Below are positions 34,169-43,754 of a stretch of DNA of 64,000 nucleotides, piece after piece. Made by a program: the position numbers and the translations under genes. This DNA is from Thermoflexibacter ruber (GTDB lineage: Bacteria; Bacteroidota; Bacteroidia; Cytophagales; Thermoflexibacteraceae), in contig NZ_FONY01000023.1 of the NCBI RefSeq assembly GCF_900113045.1, positions 1 through 64,000 of the forward strand. Direction: 5' to 3'. Position 1 is the first letter of the stretch. Each line of letters starts with the position of its first letter. The notes beneath the pieces were generated by a model. The model was given only the letters and a program-made list of their open reading frames with translations, was not told the origin of the DNA and did not search any database.

Positions 34169-35326
34169 CTACTTTACTCGATAAAAGAAGCCTTTGGGAT
34201 TGACCCTAAAAATGCCTGACCCTGCTTTCAAAATGTCATGTATTTGGGCATTAGCTAAGTTTTCTATGTCTTCTTCTATGGTATGCACTGACCCCCCTGT
34301 AAACTTAGCAATGTTGAGGTACTGCGGATTGATACGCCCATTTTCTACTCCACATAAGATAACTCTGACAGGTTTAGTAATTTGTGGAGTTAGGCGAATA
34401 TCTCTGACAGGGCTATTATTATCAGCTATCAGAATTACTTCCTCTATGTCTTTGTATTTTTCTATGCCTGCTAAGATAGCTTCTATATCATTCTCAGGGA
34501 CATCGCCTCCATGACCATTTTGCAGGGCTTGTATCATCACCTCTATGATATGGCTAATGTCATTGGTTTGGGTAAAATAGACTCCTCCTGTTTCTCCTAT
34601 TTTTTTTTCTTTATCTTTTTTGTCATCTCCGTCATTGAAAAACACAAAATGCCTTACCAATTTATCTTTCAAGTTGAGCCTATACCAATTCACGATTTGG
34701 GAGGAGTAAGGGTAAATACTTCCTGTCCAATCACTTACAATTAGCGCATTTTTCCATTTCTTTTTATTTCTTTCTATGACCTTGAATACTACTGAATCTT
34801 TAAAAGTACCTTCAAAAACATATTTTTTTACTTTTTCTATTTCTTTTTTCTTTGCCGCTAAGGTAGGAGGGAGTTTTTCATCCTCAAAATGCACCACGAC
34901 TCCGTGGAACATTTTTACTGCATTCGCATAATTCTTGCAATCTGTTTGCTTAATTAAACTCCATGTAACTTTTTGATTATAAGATAATTCTGGCAAAAGT
35001 TTTAGTAATTGTTTGACTCTGTTGGTATTTAGCTTGTCAAAATTGCGACCAGCAGGAAAGTCAGTATAAACGATGTCTATTTGTTGGATAGTGCGGTTTT
35101 GCAGTGCTGCCAAGGTGCCTTGGTCAATCACATACTCGCTGGCAAAAGACATTTTTAAGAAAACCAAGTTGGCACTGTCTTTTTTTACTTGGTACTGGGG
35201 TATGGCTATCTCTTGCATCTTTTTAAAAATAGAATCTGCCACTTGCGCATTTAGAGAGCAAGGGCAAAGAAACAAGCAGAGAAATGCAAAGAGAGTAATG
35301 CCAATAAAATTTTTAGTGAATATCAA
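34169..35326 (-). CDS. Secreted VWA-like hypothetical protein
   Basis: A 385-residue exported protein (signal about residues 1-28, ending SLNA). A central stretch (ALIVSDWTGSIYPYSSQIVNWYR) carries D199-W-T201-G-S203, which resembles the MIDAS DxTxS/DxSxS motif of von Willebrand A domains, and later VILIADNNSPVRDI and VRVILCGVENGRINPQYLNIA are consistent with the Rossmann-like VWA fold. The C-terminus has GSVHTIEEDIENLANAQ. The family is not one I can name. It is upstream of trmN6 on the same strand, with no functional link. Confidence 0.65.
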   Translation of the reverse strand: MIFTKNFIGITLFAFLCLFLCPCSLNAQVADSIFKKMQEIAIPQYQVKKDSANLVFLKMSFASEYVIDQGTLAALQNRTIQQIDIVYTDFPAGRNFDKLNTNRVKQLLKLLPELSYNQKVTWSLIKQTDCKNYANAVKMFHGVVVHFEDEKLPPTLAAKKKEIEKVKKYVFEGTFKDSVVFKVIERNKKKWKNALIVSDWTGSIYPYSSQIVNWYRLNLKDKLVRHFVFFNDGDDKKDKEKKIGETGGVYFTQTNDISHIIEVMIQALQNGHGGDVPENDIEAILAGIEKYKDIEEVILIADNNSPVRDIRLTPQITKPVRVILCGVENGRINPQYLNIAKFTGGSVHTIEEDIENLANAQIHDILKAGSGIFRVNPKGFFYRVK

Positions 35327-35431
35327 AATGTTAAACTTTTAAGTAGTATTGAAGATTATAGTAGTATTAGTTTATTACCCATTTTTATACCAAAAGTTTT
35401 ATTTAGTAAACACAAATGTAGCATATATTTT

Positions 35432-36847
35432 CTATAAAGACTCTAAAAACGCAATTAATGCTTTTCTATCTCTTTTAGACATCTTTAAGAAAGCATTTTT
35501 AGAAAATTCTGCCTCTCCTCCATGCCAAAGGATAGCTTCGGATAGATTTCTTGCCCTACCGTCGTGCAAAAAGTTGCTATGCCCGTTGATTTTTGGGATT
35601 AGCCCTATGCCCCAGAGCGGTGGAGTGCGCCATTCCCGACCGCTTGCCTCGAAGTCCTCCCTGCCGTCTGCCAGCCCTTCTCCCATGTCGTGTAAAAGCA
35701 AATCTGTGTAAGGGCGAATAACTATGCCTTGATATTCAGGATATTCTTTAGTGGCTTGCGTAATAAACTTAGGAGTATGGCAGGAAGCACATTTGGCTTC
35801 GGCAAACAGTTTTTTCCCTCGTAGTACTTCTTTGCTTTGTGCGTTTCTTCGCACAGGCACTGCCAAAGAGGAAGAGTAGGCAGTAGTAAACGCTAATATC
35901 TCATCAGAAATCTCTGGATTCCCTCCACTCGTTGCTTTCTTGCAGTTGGTTTGATAGTCAGTACAGTGGTCTGAGGTAAAAATAGAAGTAGTCAGCCCAA
36001 TATCTCCATTAAAAGCACTGGCTACCTGCTGTTTGAGGTTCGGTTGATTGGCTTTCCACCCAAATCTACCGAGTACTTTCTCTTTTTTCACATAGTCCCA
36101 AACGTAATTGGGTTTGCCTGAGATGCCATCGCCATTTTTATCTTCTATGTCTGCATTGGCTAAAATATCTTTTTCAGGAATCGCCTCTAACAAGCCCAGT
36201 CCTATCATAAAGGGAGCAGTGCGTGGAGAAAACTTGGTTTGAGGGTGCATAGCACCATATTGTAAATTAGTAAACTCATAAATAGGCTTTTTCAAAGAAA
36301 ACTCCTCACCGTCAGCAAACAAGCCCTTGATTTCTTCGTATTTTATTCTCACATCGCCTTCTGCCTTTACTCCTTGGATGGCACGGTTTTGCAACTGCCC
36401 ACCGTAGGTAGGTTCTGGCAAAGGTGCCCCTTCGGCAGTCTTTCCTTCTATGCTCAAACGGACTAACATAGAAATCAGCGGTTCTCCATATTTTTGAGGT
36501 GGTGCCCCTCTACCATCTCTGATATGACAACCTGTGCAAGAAATAGAATTGAATAAGGGTCCTAAACCATCTCGGGCAGAGGCGGTGGCTGGTGCTGTTA
36601 CCCAAGCGGAGCGAAAAAAGGAATTACCCGTTTGGAATCGGTCAAAATTCCTTTCTGACAGATTGGGAGCTGGACGGTCAAAAGCCCTAAGAGAACTATC
36701 ATTGGTAGTGCAAGCACTTGCAGAAAGTTCCTCTCCTACTTCGTAATCTGCTAATTGAGCAATAGGTTTGCATTGGACAGCAAATAAAATTACTGATAAA
36801 TAAACTATGATAGAAAATAATACTAACCAATAAGACGTTTTCACCAT
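35432..36847 (-). CDS. Di-haem DUF1111 (thiol oxidoreductase-like) protein
   Basis: A 471-residue exported protein with two c-type haem sites: CTGCH (C104, C107, H108) and CASCH (C353, C356, H357). The DUF1111 family is named after the CotA-like thiol oxidoreductases and is related to di-haem peroxidases. Motifs include RNFDRFQTGNSFFRSAW, GPLFNSISCTGCH, DGISGKPNYV and the C-terminal LWGIGLIPKINGHSNFLHDGRARNL. The N-terminus holds one hydrophobic segment (about residues 7-25). It acts in the periplasm. Neighbours do not reveal its electron partner. Confidence 0.9.
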   Translation of the reverse strand: MVKTSYWLVLFSIIVYLSVILFAVQCKPIAQLADYEVGEELSASACTTNDSSLRAFDRPAPNLSERNFDRFQTGNSFFRSAWVTAPATASARDGLGPLFNSISCTGCHIRDGRGAPPQKYGEPLISMLVRLSIEGKTAEGAPLPEPTYGGQLQNRAIQGVKAEGDVRIKYEEIKGLFADGEEFSLKKPIYEFTNLQYGAMHPQTKFSPRTAPFMIGLGLLEAIPEKDILANADIEDKNGDGISGKPNYVWDYVKKEKVLGRFGWKANQPNLKQQVASAFNGDIGLTTSIFTSDHCTDYQTNCKKATSGGNPEISDEILAFTTAYSSSLAVPVRRNAQSKEVLRGKKLFAEAKCASCHTPKFITQATKEYPEYQGIVIRPYTDLLLHDMGEGLADGREDFEASGREWRTPPLWGIGLIPKINGHSNFLHDGRARNLSEAILWHGGEAEFSKNAFLKMSKRDRKALIAFLESL

Positions 36848-36914
36848 TACTTTATTGTCATCATTTTGTAAACAAACCTGCTTTACTTTACCTTTTGTAA
36901 ATACAATTTGTTGG

Positions 36915-36922
36915 CAAAATTA
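36915..36922 (-). promoter_or_regulatory. Possible -7 element of the DUF1111 gene
   Basis: CAAAATTA reads TAATTTTG on the minus strand and lies 67 bp before the start at 36847. Confidence 0.45.
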
Positions 36923-36930
36923 CTAATAAA

Positions 36931-37791
36931 TTATTGCTTTACTACTAAAAGTGGGCAAGTGGTTTGAAATATCATTTGTTTAGTTTTGCTCGGTCTAAAA
37001 ATATGCTCATACCACATTCTTTCGTTGGTTGCCATAGCCATGACTGAGGGCTTTTTCTGAGCCACATACGCCTCTATGCCGTCTATGAGGTCATCTCCTG
37101 CCTCTTTTAAGCGAACAAAAGCAAGCGTAAAATGCTCATAGTCAAACTGTTTTTTGATTTCTTCTAAAAAACTATTGCGGTCAAAGGTGCTTGGGTCTGT
37201 TTGCCCTCTTGCCCCTGCAAAATATACGTTAAAAAGTTCTATGGAAGCGTTGAAAAACTTAGCAAAGTTTACCACTACGCCTAAACTCTGTTCTACATTT
37301 TGGAAATCTGTGGCATAGGCTACTCGAGTAACAGGGGCATTGCTGTACTCGGCAGGAATTGCCAACACAGGGCAGGGGGCTTTTTCCATGACATCTGCCG
37401 TATTGCTCCCTACAAATATTTTCTTTAAGCCTGATGCCCCCAGAGTTCCCATGACTATCAAATCTATGCCTAATTCTTTGACAGTACTGACTATCTCCTC
37501 ATTAAAGCTGCCATACTTTACCAAGACATCATTATTGACCTCTCCCTCCCCTACAATCATTTTGTGATAAATTTCTATTACTCTTTGTTTAAGTCTTGTC
37601 AAGTCTGCTTCAAGTTGAGTAGCTATTGTATCTTCCAACTCTTTTTTAGAAATTCCTGTAGGTATCAGGTCGCTATTGACATGGAAAAAGGTCAGATGAG
37701 CCTCTTTATTGCCTTGCACCATACGTATAGCGAATTGCATGGCTTTCTCGGCATTAGTAGAAAAGTCTGTAGGGACTAAAATTTTCTTCAT
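36931..37791 (-). CDS. Universal stress protein, tandem UspA domains
   Basis: A 286-residue protein of two UspA domains (about residues 1-148 and 150-286). The first carries the ATP-binding motif MGTLGASGLKKIFVGSN (G-x2-G-x9-G-S). The second lacks the motif. It begins KILVPTDFSTNAEKAMQFAI. Such proteins act in the cytosol in stress and low-energy states. It lies 49 bp downstream of a paralogue on the same strand, from which it probably arose by duplication. Confidence 0.93.
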   Translation of the reverse strand: MKKILVPTDFSTNAEKAMQFAIRMVQGNKEAHLTFFHVNSDLIPTGISKKELEDTIATQLEADLTRLKQRVIEIYHKMIVGEGEVNNDVLVKYGSFNEEIVSTVKELGIDLIVMGTLGASGLKKIFVGSNTADVMEKAPCPVLAIPAEYSNAPVTRVAYATDFQNVEQSLGVVVNFAKFFNASIELFNVYFAGARGQTDPSTFDRNSFLEEIKKQFDYEHFTLAFVRLKEAGDDLIDGIEAYVAQKKPSVMAMATNERMWYEHIFRPSKTKQMIFQTTCPLLVVKQ

Positions 37792-37840
37792 TATATTATA
37801 GCTTTTTAATTTGCATAAATTTTACGGATTCTTGCCAAAA

Positions 37841-38716
37841 CTACTCCTGTTCTCCTTTCTTCTTGAAAGCAAATAAAGGGATTTCTGTATGAAACAGCAT
37901 CTCTTTGGTAAGACTTGGGTTGATGAGTTTTTCAATCCAAGCACGGTCATAAGTTGCCATTGCCAAAATGGAAGGGTGCTTTTCGCTCACGTACATTTGT
38001 ATCCCCAACAGGGCATCGTCGCTGTCTTCCTCACTAAGTTCTATAAATTCCAAAGTCAAGGCATCATAGTCAAACTTCTTTTTGAGCTTTTCTACAAACT
38101 GGGTTTTATCAAAAGTATCAGGCTCTATCCTGTGCGGTAAGATAGAATTGATGTGGAAAATATCAATAGAAGCATTGAATAGCTTTGCCAGTTCCACTAC
38201 ATATTCAAAACCTTCCTCTACTGCCAAGAAGTCCGCAGCGTAGGCGATGTGTTTGACAGCGTGAAACTTATAATTATCAGGAATAGCCAATAAAGGGCAG
38301 TTTACTCTTTCCATTACGCTTACCGTATTACTTCCAAAAAATACTTTCTTGAGTCCGCTTGCCCCACAAGTTCCCATGATAATCATATCTATCCCCAATC
38401 TTTTGACTTCACTTTGGATATTATCTTTGAAACTTCCGTAAATTGCTACTGTTTCGCTACTTACATCGCTTGGGTTCATCTCCAACTCTTTGAATTGGGC
38501 GTGTACTTCTTTTTTCAGTTTTTCTAATCCTTCGGCAATATCTTCTTCTACCAACTCAGCATACATACGACTGGGGGTACGTGCAGGAATTTCGGTGCTT
38601 GTAGCATGAAAAAATACCAAGTGCATCTGTGGATTATTTTGTGCGGCACGCATGGCAAATCGCATTGCTTTTCCTGCATTGTTAGAGAAGTCTGTGGGAA
38701 TCAAAAATTTTTTCAT
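37841..38716 (-). CDS. Universal stress protein, tandem UspA domains (paralogue)
   Basis: A 291-residue protein with the same two-domain design as its downstream neighbour. Key matches are FLIPTDFSNNAGKAMRFAMRAAQNN and MGTCGASGLKKVFFGSN in the ATP loop, which has Cys in place of Leu. The pair is clearly a tandem duplication, although the two have diverged widely. The C-terminus ends in FAFKKKGEQE, with an extended basic tail. Confidence 0.92.
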   Translation of the reverse strand: MKKFLIPTDFSNNAGKAMRFAMRAAQNNPQMHLVFFHATSTEIPARTPSRMYAELVEEDIAEGLEKLKKEVHAQFKELEMNPSDVSSETVAIYGSFKDNIQSEVKRLGIDMIIMGTCGASGLKKVFFGSNTVSVMERVNCPLLAIPDNYKFHAVKHIAYAADFLAVEEGFEYVVELAKLFNASIDIFHINSILPHRIEPDTFDKTQFVEKLKKKFDYDALTLEFIELSEEDSDDALLGIQMYVSEKHPSILAMATYDRAWIEKLINPSLTKEMLFHTEIPLFAFKKKGEQE

Positions 38717-38945
38717 AGTATAGTGTTGTTAAGATGGAGTTATTAAAATTTTATGAGATGTTTGGTTATCTGAAAATTTTTTCATGCCTAAAATTAGTGC
38801 TAAGCTACACTTTAAACAATGAGAAAAGTCATATTTGCAAAAATAATTTTCTTCATCTTGACAAAAGAAAAGTGAATTAAAAGAGAATAGACGGTTAAAT
38901 CTGCCAAAAGTGAGTTAAGTCATTTTTTTGTTTTTGCCCTGTTTT

Positions 38946-38953
38946 TAGCTTTG
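38946..38953 (+). promoter_or_regulatory. Bacteroidota -7 element of the DUF2490/DASS operon
   Basis: TAGCTTTG fits TAnnTTTG and is 20 bp before the ATG at 38974. A minus-strand TATTTTTG (38838-38845) could serve the divergent stress-protein genes. Confidence 0.55.
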
Positions 38954-38973
38954 CCCTCATAAAAACATCAAAC

Positions 38974-39762
38974 ATGAAGATTAGACTTGCTGTAAAAAAC
39001 ACTCGATACTTAAAATTTATCTTATTTTTTTATTACCTATGCCTTTTCAATTCCGAATATCAGGCAGTAGCACAAGCCTCCTCTGCACCTGCAAAGATTT
39101 TTACCGAGCAGTATCGGGCTTGGTGGGGCTACATGACTACGGCTCGCATCAGCAAGAAACTGTCTATCTGGAACGATTTTCATTTTGTTGGGCAGACCTT
39201 TACTGTACTGCGAACAGGGCTGATGACGCATTTGACGGATAATACTACTTTTACGGCAGGTTATGGGTATTTGATTTTGCCTATTAGTGTGAATGGTAAT
39301 CTACTCAATCGGAAAGAGCATCGTCCATGGGTGCAGTTACAAACTTCTTCTCCCTTGCACAAAAATATACAACTGACTAACCGAATCCGCTATGATTTCC
39401 GCAATGTGCAAAGAGTAGTGAACTGGGAACTTTCCGAGGAGTATGTATCTTATCATCGCTTGCGGTTTTTGGTTTCTTTCCGATATAGATTTCACAAATT
39501 AAAGTGGAAAGAAGGCACGCCTTTTATTAACTTAGCCGATGAGGTACTGCTTAACTTTGGCAGAGAAATTCTCTATAATCAGTTTGACCAAAATAGGATT
39601 TCTCTTACTACGGGAATACAATTTAAAAACTTAGTTTTCCAAACAGGATATATGTATAGATTTGTGCAGCAAAGTGCAGGTAATCACTTTATTAACAATC
39701 ATTTATGGATAATTTGGGCAAATCATACTATCAATCTAACCAAGAAAGATGCAAACAAATAA
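38974..39762 (+). CDS. DUF2490 outer-membrane-type protein
   Basis: A 262-residue exported protein with a signal sequence (about residues 1-35, ending QAVAQ). The mature part begins TEQYRAWWGYMTTARISKK and has alternating beta strands (YRFHKLKWKEGTPFINLADEVLLNF, NRISLTTGIQFKNLVFQTGYMYRF), as in DUF2490 outer-membrane beta-barrels. It overlaps the next gene by 14 bp, so both are translated together. A role in uptake linked to the transporter is possible, but this is inference. Confidence 0.85.
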   Translation: MKIRLAVKNTRYLKFILFFYYLCLFNSEYQAVAQASSAPAKIFTEQYRAWWGYMTTARISKKLSIWNDFHFVGQTFTVLRTGLMTHLTDNTTFTAGYGYLILPISVNGNLLNRKEHRPWVQLQTSSPLHKNIQLTNRIRYDFRNVQRVVNWELSEEYVSYHRLRFLVSFRYRFHKLKWKEGTPFINLADEVLLNFGREILYNQFDQNRISLTTGIQFKNLVFQTGYMYRFVQQSAGNHFINNHLWIIWANHTINLTKKDANK

Positions 39763-41437
39763 AACTATGAAAACAACTCAAACTAAAAACAAACCTTTTC
39801 GCTTCTCACTTCCTATTCTCGGACTTTTTTTAGGCTTTTCCATTTTTGTTCTTTTTTTGGCTTTGCCTACTTTTGATTCGTTCAAAGAACTTTTGCAAAG
39901 CAAGTATCCCAATCAGAGTGCAGAGAATATAGCTATTGCGGCAGAAAGTATGCAAAAATCTTTTGGATTGCTCTTGATGATGATTATATGGTGGCTAACA
40001 GAGGCAGTCCCTATCCCTGTAACGGCTCTTGTTCCTGCTGTAATGATTCCATTCTTAGATATTTATAAAATTAATGAAAGTAGCATTAAGAAAATTACCA
40101 ACTTGGAAATCCTTTCTAATTATGCTGACCCCATTGTGTTTTTATTTTTAGGTGGATTTGTGCTTGCTTCTGCTATGACTTATCACCACTTGGACAGACG
40201 CATTACTTTTAACTTATTGTCTTACCCCATTTTTACTAAAACTCCTCAAAGGCTTCTGCTTGGGCTGATGCTAGCGACAGCTTTTACTTCTATGTGGATA
40301 AACAATACTGCCGTAGCGGCAATGCTGATGCCCATAGGGATAGGGATTGCTCATAGTACAGCGTCTTTGTCTGGTGAAAAAGCTGACGCTCATGCAGTTA
40401 GCAACTTTGCCGCTTGTATTGCTATTAGTATTGCTTACAGTGCTTCCATTGGGGGAGTGGCTACTATCGTAGGTAGTACCCCTAACGGCATTGTCGTTTC
40501 CGTACTCAAGCAACAAGGCATAGCAAGCATGAATTTTTTGAGTTGGCTCGCTTACGGCTTACCTATTATGCTTATGCTTTTATTGTTTACTTACTTTTAT
40601 CTTTCAAATGCATTATCTTTCAAAGGTGTATCTTTTGAGAATATAGAAGAAAAGGTCAAAGTAGAATTAAAAAGTTTGGGCAAGATGAAATCAGGAGAAC
40701 GCCGCACAATGTATGTTTTCCTTATTACCGCTTTTTGCTGGTTACTTCTCCCTTTTTTGAAAGGCGTATTTATCCCAAGCATAGATAAAATTGTTTCTGC
40801 TATAGATACTTGGGTGGTAGCCATGCTGTCTGCCCTTGCCTTATTTTTTATTCCAGAAGGCAAAGTTACCAGCAAGAAAACAGTCTCCCATCCTTTAAAA
40901 GACTTGTCAGAAGAAGAAATAGAAGGTTTAGCTTCTGCCTTAGATGCCCCTAAGGCAGTCGAGAATACCCGCTTAGTATCTTGGGAACATGCTCAAAAAA
41001 CAGTGGATTGGGGGGCATTGATTCTTTTTGGGGGAGGATTGGCAATGTCCAAGATTCTATTTGAAACGCAGAGCGTAGAGTTTATCGCCAAGCAAATCTC
41101 CATGCTACTTGGTCAACCTCCCTTGTGGGTATTTGTTTTGGTCATCACGCTTTCGGTCAATCTACTCACCGAAGTAAGTTCCAATACTGCCGTAGCCTCT
41201 ATTATGACCCCCATAGCCATTTCCATTGCTATAACTTCTGGATTTTCGCCAGTAGCATTGAGTTTAGCTATTGCTTTTGGAGCGTCTATGGCATTTATGC
41301 TTCCCATAGCTACTCCTCCCAATGCGATTGCTTACGGTACGGGGCTAATAAAAATCCGCCAAATGGTCAGCGTAGGTTTTGTACTCAATATTATTTCTAC
41401 GCTTATTATTACTTTGGTCATTATGTTGAATAGCTAA
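39749..41437 (+). CDS. DASS/SLC13-family sodium:dicarboxylate-type transporter
   Basis: A 562-residue inner-membrane protein with about 11-12 segments. The two family signatures are visible: INNTAVAAMLMPIG in the first repeat and SSNTAVASIMTPIA in the second. They form the SNT sodium and carboxylate sites. The loop MMIIWWLTEAVPIPVTALVP is also typical. Substrates are likely C4-dicarboxylates or sulfate. A large cytosolic loop with EEIEGLASALDAPK is longer than usual. Translation may begin at 39749 or at the Met at 39767. Confidence 0.93.
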   Translation: MQTNKTMKTTQTKNKPFRFSLPILGLFLGFSIFVLFLALPTFDSFKELLQSKYPNQSAENIAIAAESMQKSFGLLLMMIIWWLTEAVPIPVTALVPAVMIPFLDIYKINESSIKKITNLEILSNYADPIVFLFLGGFVLASAMTYHHLDRRITFNLLSYPIFTKTPQRLLLGLMLATAFTSMWINNTAVAAMLMPIGIGIAHSTASLSGEKADAHAVSNFAACIAISIAYSASIGGVATIVGSTPNGIVVSVLKQQGIASMNFLSWLAYGLPIMLMLLLFTYFYLSNALSFKGVSFENIEEKVKVELKSLGKMKSGERRTMYVFLITAFCWLLLPFLKGVFIPSIDKIVSAIDTWVVAMLSALALFFIPEGKVTSKKTVSHPLKDLSEEEIEGLASALDAPKAVENTRLVSWEHAQKTVDWGALILFGGGLAMSKILFETQSVEFIAKQISMLLGQPPLWVFVLVITLSVNLLTEVSSNTAVASIMTPIAISIAITSGFSPVALSLAIAFGASMAFMLPIATPPNAIAYGTGLIKIRQMVSVGFVLNIISTLIITLVIMLNS

Positions 41438-41507
41438 ACGGAAAGGGCTTTTTTCATAAAAACTCCTTTGGGAAAAAATTTTTTACATTTCGTTAAGCCT
41501 TTTTCAC

Positions 41508-41515
41508 TATTTTTG
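41508..41515 (+). promoter_or_regulatory. Bacteroidota -7 element of the second ECF operon
   Basis: TATTTTTG fits TAnnTTTG. The start codon lies 210 bp downstream, which would give a long leader. The leader holds an AAGATAA-TTATCTT hairpin (about 41532-41552) but no known riboswitch. Confidence 0.45.
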
Positions 41516-41725
41516 CGTTTAGAGTAAAACCAAGATAACTAAAAATTATCTTAGAGGGTAAGGCATATTTTTTAACAAATTAATAATTAATACTTAACCT
41601 AACCAAAAACGAATTTTTTGAAAATCTCTTATCTAAGATGCAACTATTTTGGCTTGATTTGGGTCTTGACCCTGAAGGCAGATAAGCTGATTTTCTTCTC
41701 TAAAACTACCTGAGCGAATTTTTGA

Positions 41726-42298
41726 ATGCAGCAAATCAATCACGATAGCGAAGAAAGGAAATTAGTATCCGCCTGTATCCGTAATGATGCTAAAGCACAA
41801 AGAATTTTGTACGAGCATTATTACAAGAAGATGTATGTGGTGGCTTTGCGTTATTCCAAAACCACTTTTGAGGCAGAGGATATTTTACAAGAGGCTTTCA
41901 TCAAAATTTTTCAAAATATCCAAAACTTCAATTTTGATTCCTCTTTGGACTATTGGATAAAACGCATCGTAGTCAATACAGCATTGAAGCAAAATCGCAA
42001 AATCTTAGAAAAAATGCACATGGAAGATGTGGCAGAAATACATGATGAACCTGTGGCGGATACTGTATTTGCTACGCATAATTTCCAAGAACTGCTAAAA
42101 ATGATTCAAAAACTCTCCACAGGCTACCAAGTCATCTTCAACTTGTATGCGATTGAGGGTTATAAACATAGCGAAATTGCAGAAATGTTAGGTATTTCAG
42201 AGGGGACATCTAAATCCCAATATGCAAGAGCAAAAGCACAAATTCAAAAAATGTTAGAAAAAGAAGAAGAAAAAATAAGAATAAACCAAACGGCATGA
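41726..42298 (+). CDS. ECF-type sigma-70 factor
   Basis: A 190-residue sigma factor of the ECF class. Region 2 shows LYEHYYKKMYVVALRYSKTT and AEDILQEAFIKIFQNIQNF, and region 4 shows YQVIFNLYAIEGYKHSEIAEML and GISEGTSKSQYARAKAQIQ. The stop is 8-11 bp before the next gene, which encodes a membrane/beta-barrel protein that may be its regulator. Such two-gene units are common in Bacteroidota. Confidence 0.94.
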   Translation: MQQINHDSEERKLVSACIRNDAKAQRILYEHYYKKMYVVALRYSKTTFEAEDILQEAFIKIFQNIQNFNFDSSLDYWIKRIVVNTALKQNRKILEKMHMEDVAEIHDEPVADTVFATHNFQELLKMIQKLSTGYQVIFNLYAIEGYKHSEIAEMLGISEGTSKSQYARAKAQIQKMLEKEEEKIRINQTA

Positions 42299-42309
42299 AC
42301 AACTAATTG

Positions 42310-43704
42310 ATGAAGCCCCAAGATAAAAACATAGAAGACCTGTTTAGGTCTGCATTTGAAAATGCTTCTTTAGAACCCCCACGCAAGGAGGAGATGTGGA
42401 CGCATATTCAAAGTGCAGTGCAAAAACCACCTGTATCTCTTTGGAGAACTAAGCGATTCAGAGTAAGTAGTATTGCTGCTTCTATTGCTTTACTCATCGG
42501 GCTATTGTACTATTCCTATCAAGACAATGCTGTTTCTTCTGCTGATAAAAAAAGTAATGAGTCTGTGGTTTCTTCTCCTTCAGTAGAAAATCAGGCTTCT
42601 TTAGATGAGCAAGCACTTACAGAAAAGAATACATTGCTTAAAAAAGGCAATGAGAATGAGTTAAAAACAGAAAAAAATAATAAAGTAGAGAAAAAACAAG
42701 ACTTTGAAAGTGATGGGAAAAGTGATAGAAACGATAACGATATAGTTCTCAAATCTAAATCTGCGAAGTCAAATTCAAATGATGTTTTAAAAGACGAGTT
42801 TGAGAATGAAAGTGAGTTGAGTGCTTTGTTAGAAAATATAGATAATCCTACTACTCCCAAGGATGAGAAAACACTCGCAAAAACATACTTAGAAGTCAAA
42901 GAGATTATTTCCATAGCCAATCCTAAAATTATCGTTCCTTTTGCTTTAGACAAACAACCTGTCTTGCAATTAGTAAAGGTGGCGCCTGTTGTGCTTCAGA
43001 CAGATAAAGACGAAAAAGCAGAAAATGAGTGGTGGATAGGCTTTACAGGTTTTTATAATCATTATACGCCTAATATTACTGTTACTTCGCCAGATTTGCC
43101 TACATCTCTGCTTAAATTTAGCACGACAAGAAATTTTACTGATTGTACCAACGTTGCTAAAGCAATCAGAGATGATATTCAGGTGAGTCCTTCTATCTCG
43201 GTGGGAATAGATATTGGTAAATTGGTAGGTAAAAACTGGTTTTTTAGGTCTGGTATTAGCTTTACTAATTTCAGATACAGTTTTAATTCTCCTATTTTAG
43301 AAAAACCTTCTGCCAGTTCAGCACAATCAAGGGCAATAAGGTACGAAAATGTTACATCTAATACTACTTCGCAAATAGTTATTCCTGTCCAATTTGGTTA
43401 TCAGTCTTTTAGCAAGAGTAACTTGTTAGACTGGTTTGTGGCGGGAGGCTTTACTTCAGATATTTTGTTGAATAACTCTTTAACCCCGACCTACTCTGAA
43501 GTAACTTATGACTTTGGTACTTACAAGTCTTTAAATATCTCTTTCACGGGCAGTGCAGGCGTGCTATACCATGTTACTCCCAAGTTTAGCACTTTATTAG
43601 AGTTAAACTACCGCCGTACCACTTCTTCTGTGTATGATTCTCCTAACTTAACTTCACAGCCACACTGGATTGGGGTAGGGTTAGGGGCAAGATTGAAGTT
43701 TTAA
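42310..43704 (+). CDS. Membrane-anchored protein with C-terminal outer-membrane beta-barrel (putative sigma regulator)
   Basis: A 464-residue protein; I use the ATG at 42310, since the frame's first codon at 42307 is a TTG. A short cytosolic part (IEDLFRSAFENASLEPPRKEE, MWTHIQSAV) is followed by one membrane segment (about residues 50-65). A Ser/Asn/Lys/Glu-rich linker (about residues 75-190) comes next. The last 230 residues have alternating strands (WWIGFTGFYNHYTPNI, FQVSPSISVGIDIG-like, YHVTPKFSTLLELNYRR) ending in a beta-barrel-like GLGARLKF. So one chain could span from cytosol to outer membrane. An anti-sigma role is inferred from the neighbour. Confidence 0.75.
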   Translation: MKPQDKNIEDLFRSAFENASLEPPRKEEMWTHIQSAVQKPPVSLWRTKRFRVSSIAASIALLIGLLYYSYQDNAVSSADKKSNESVVSSPSVENQASLDEQALTEKNTLLKKGNENELKTEKNNKVEKKQDFESDGKSDRNDNDIVLKSKSAKSNSNDVLKDEFENESELSALLENIDNPTTPKDEKTLAKTYLEVKEIISIANPKIIVPFALDKQPVLQLVKVAPVVLQTDKDEKAENEWWIGFTGFYNHYTPNITVTSPDLPTSLLKFSTTRNFTDCTNVAKAIRDDIQVSPSISVGIDIGKLVGKNWFFRSGISFTNFRYSFNSPILEKPSASSAQSRAIRYENVTSNTTSQIVIPVQFGYQSFSKSNLLDWFVAGGFTSDILLNNSLTPTYSEVTYDFGTYKSLNISFTGSAGVLYHVTPKFSTLLELNYRRTTSSVYDSPNLTSQPHWIGVGLGARLKF

Positions 43705-43705
43705 A

Positions 43706-43743
43706 AAACGTTTATAAGGTCTTACTCAACCCTATAAACGTTT
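43706..43743. terminator. Bidirectional hairpin between convergent genes
   Basis: AAACGTTTATAAGG and CCTATAAACGTTT pair over about 13 bp with one bulge. It lies between the stops at 43704 and 43755. Confidence 0.75.
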
Positions 43744-43754
43744 GTGCCAAAAGA

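Noticed and set aside
41520-41720. The long leader before the second ECF operon as a riboswitch
   Set aside because: Only a weak AT-rich hairpin is visible and no conserved aptamer sequence was recognised.
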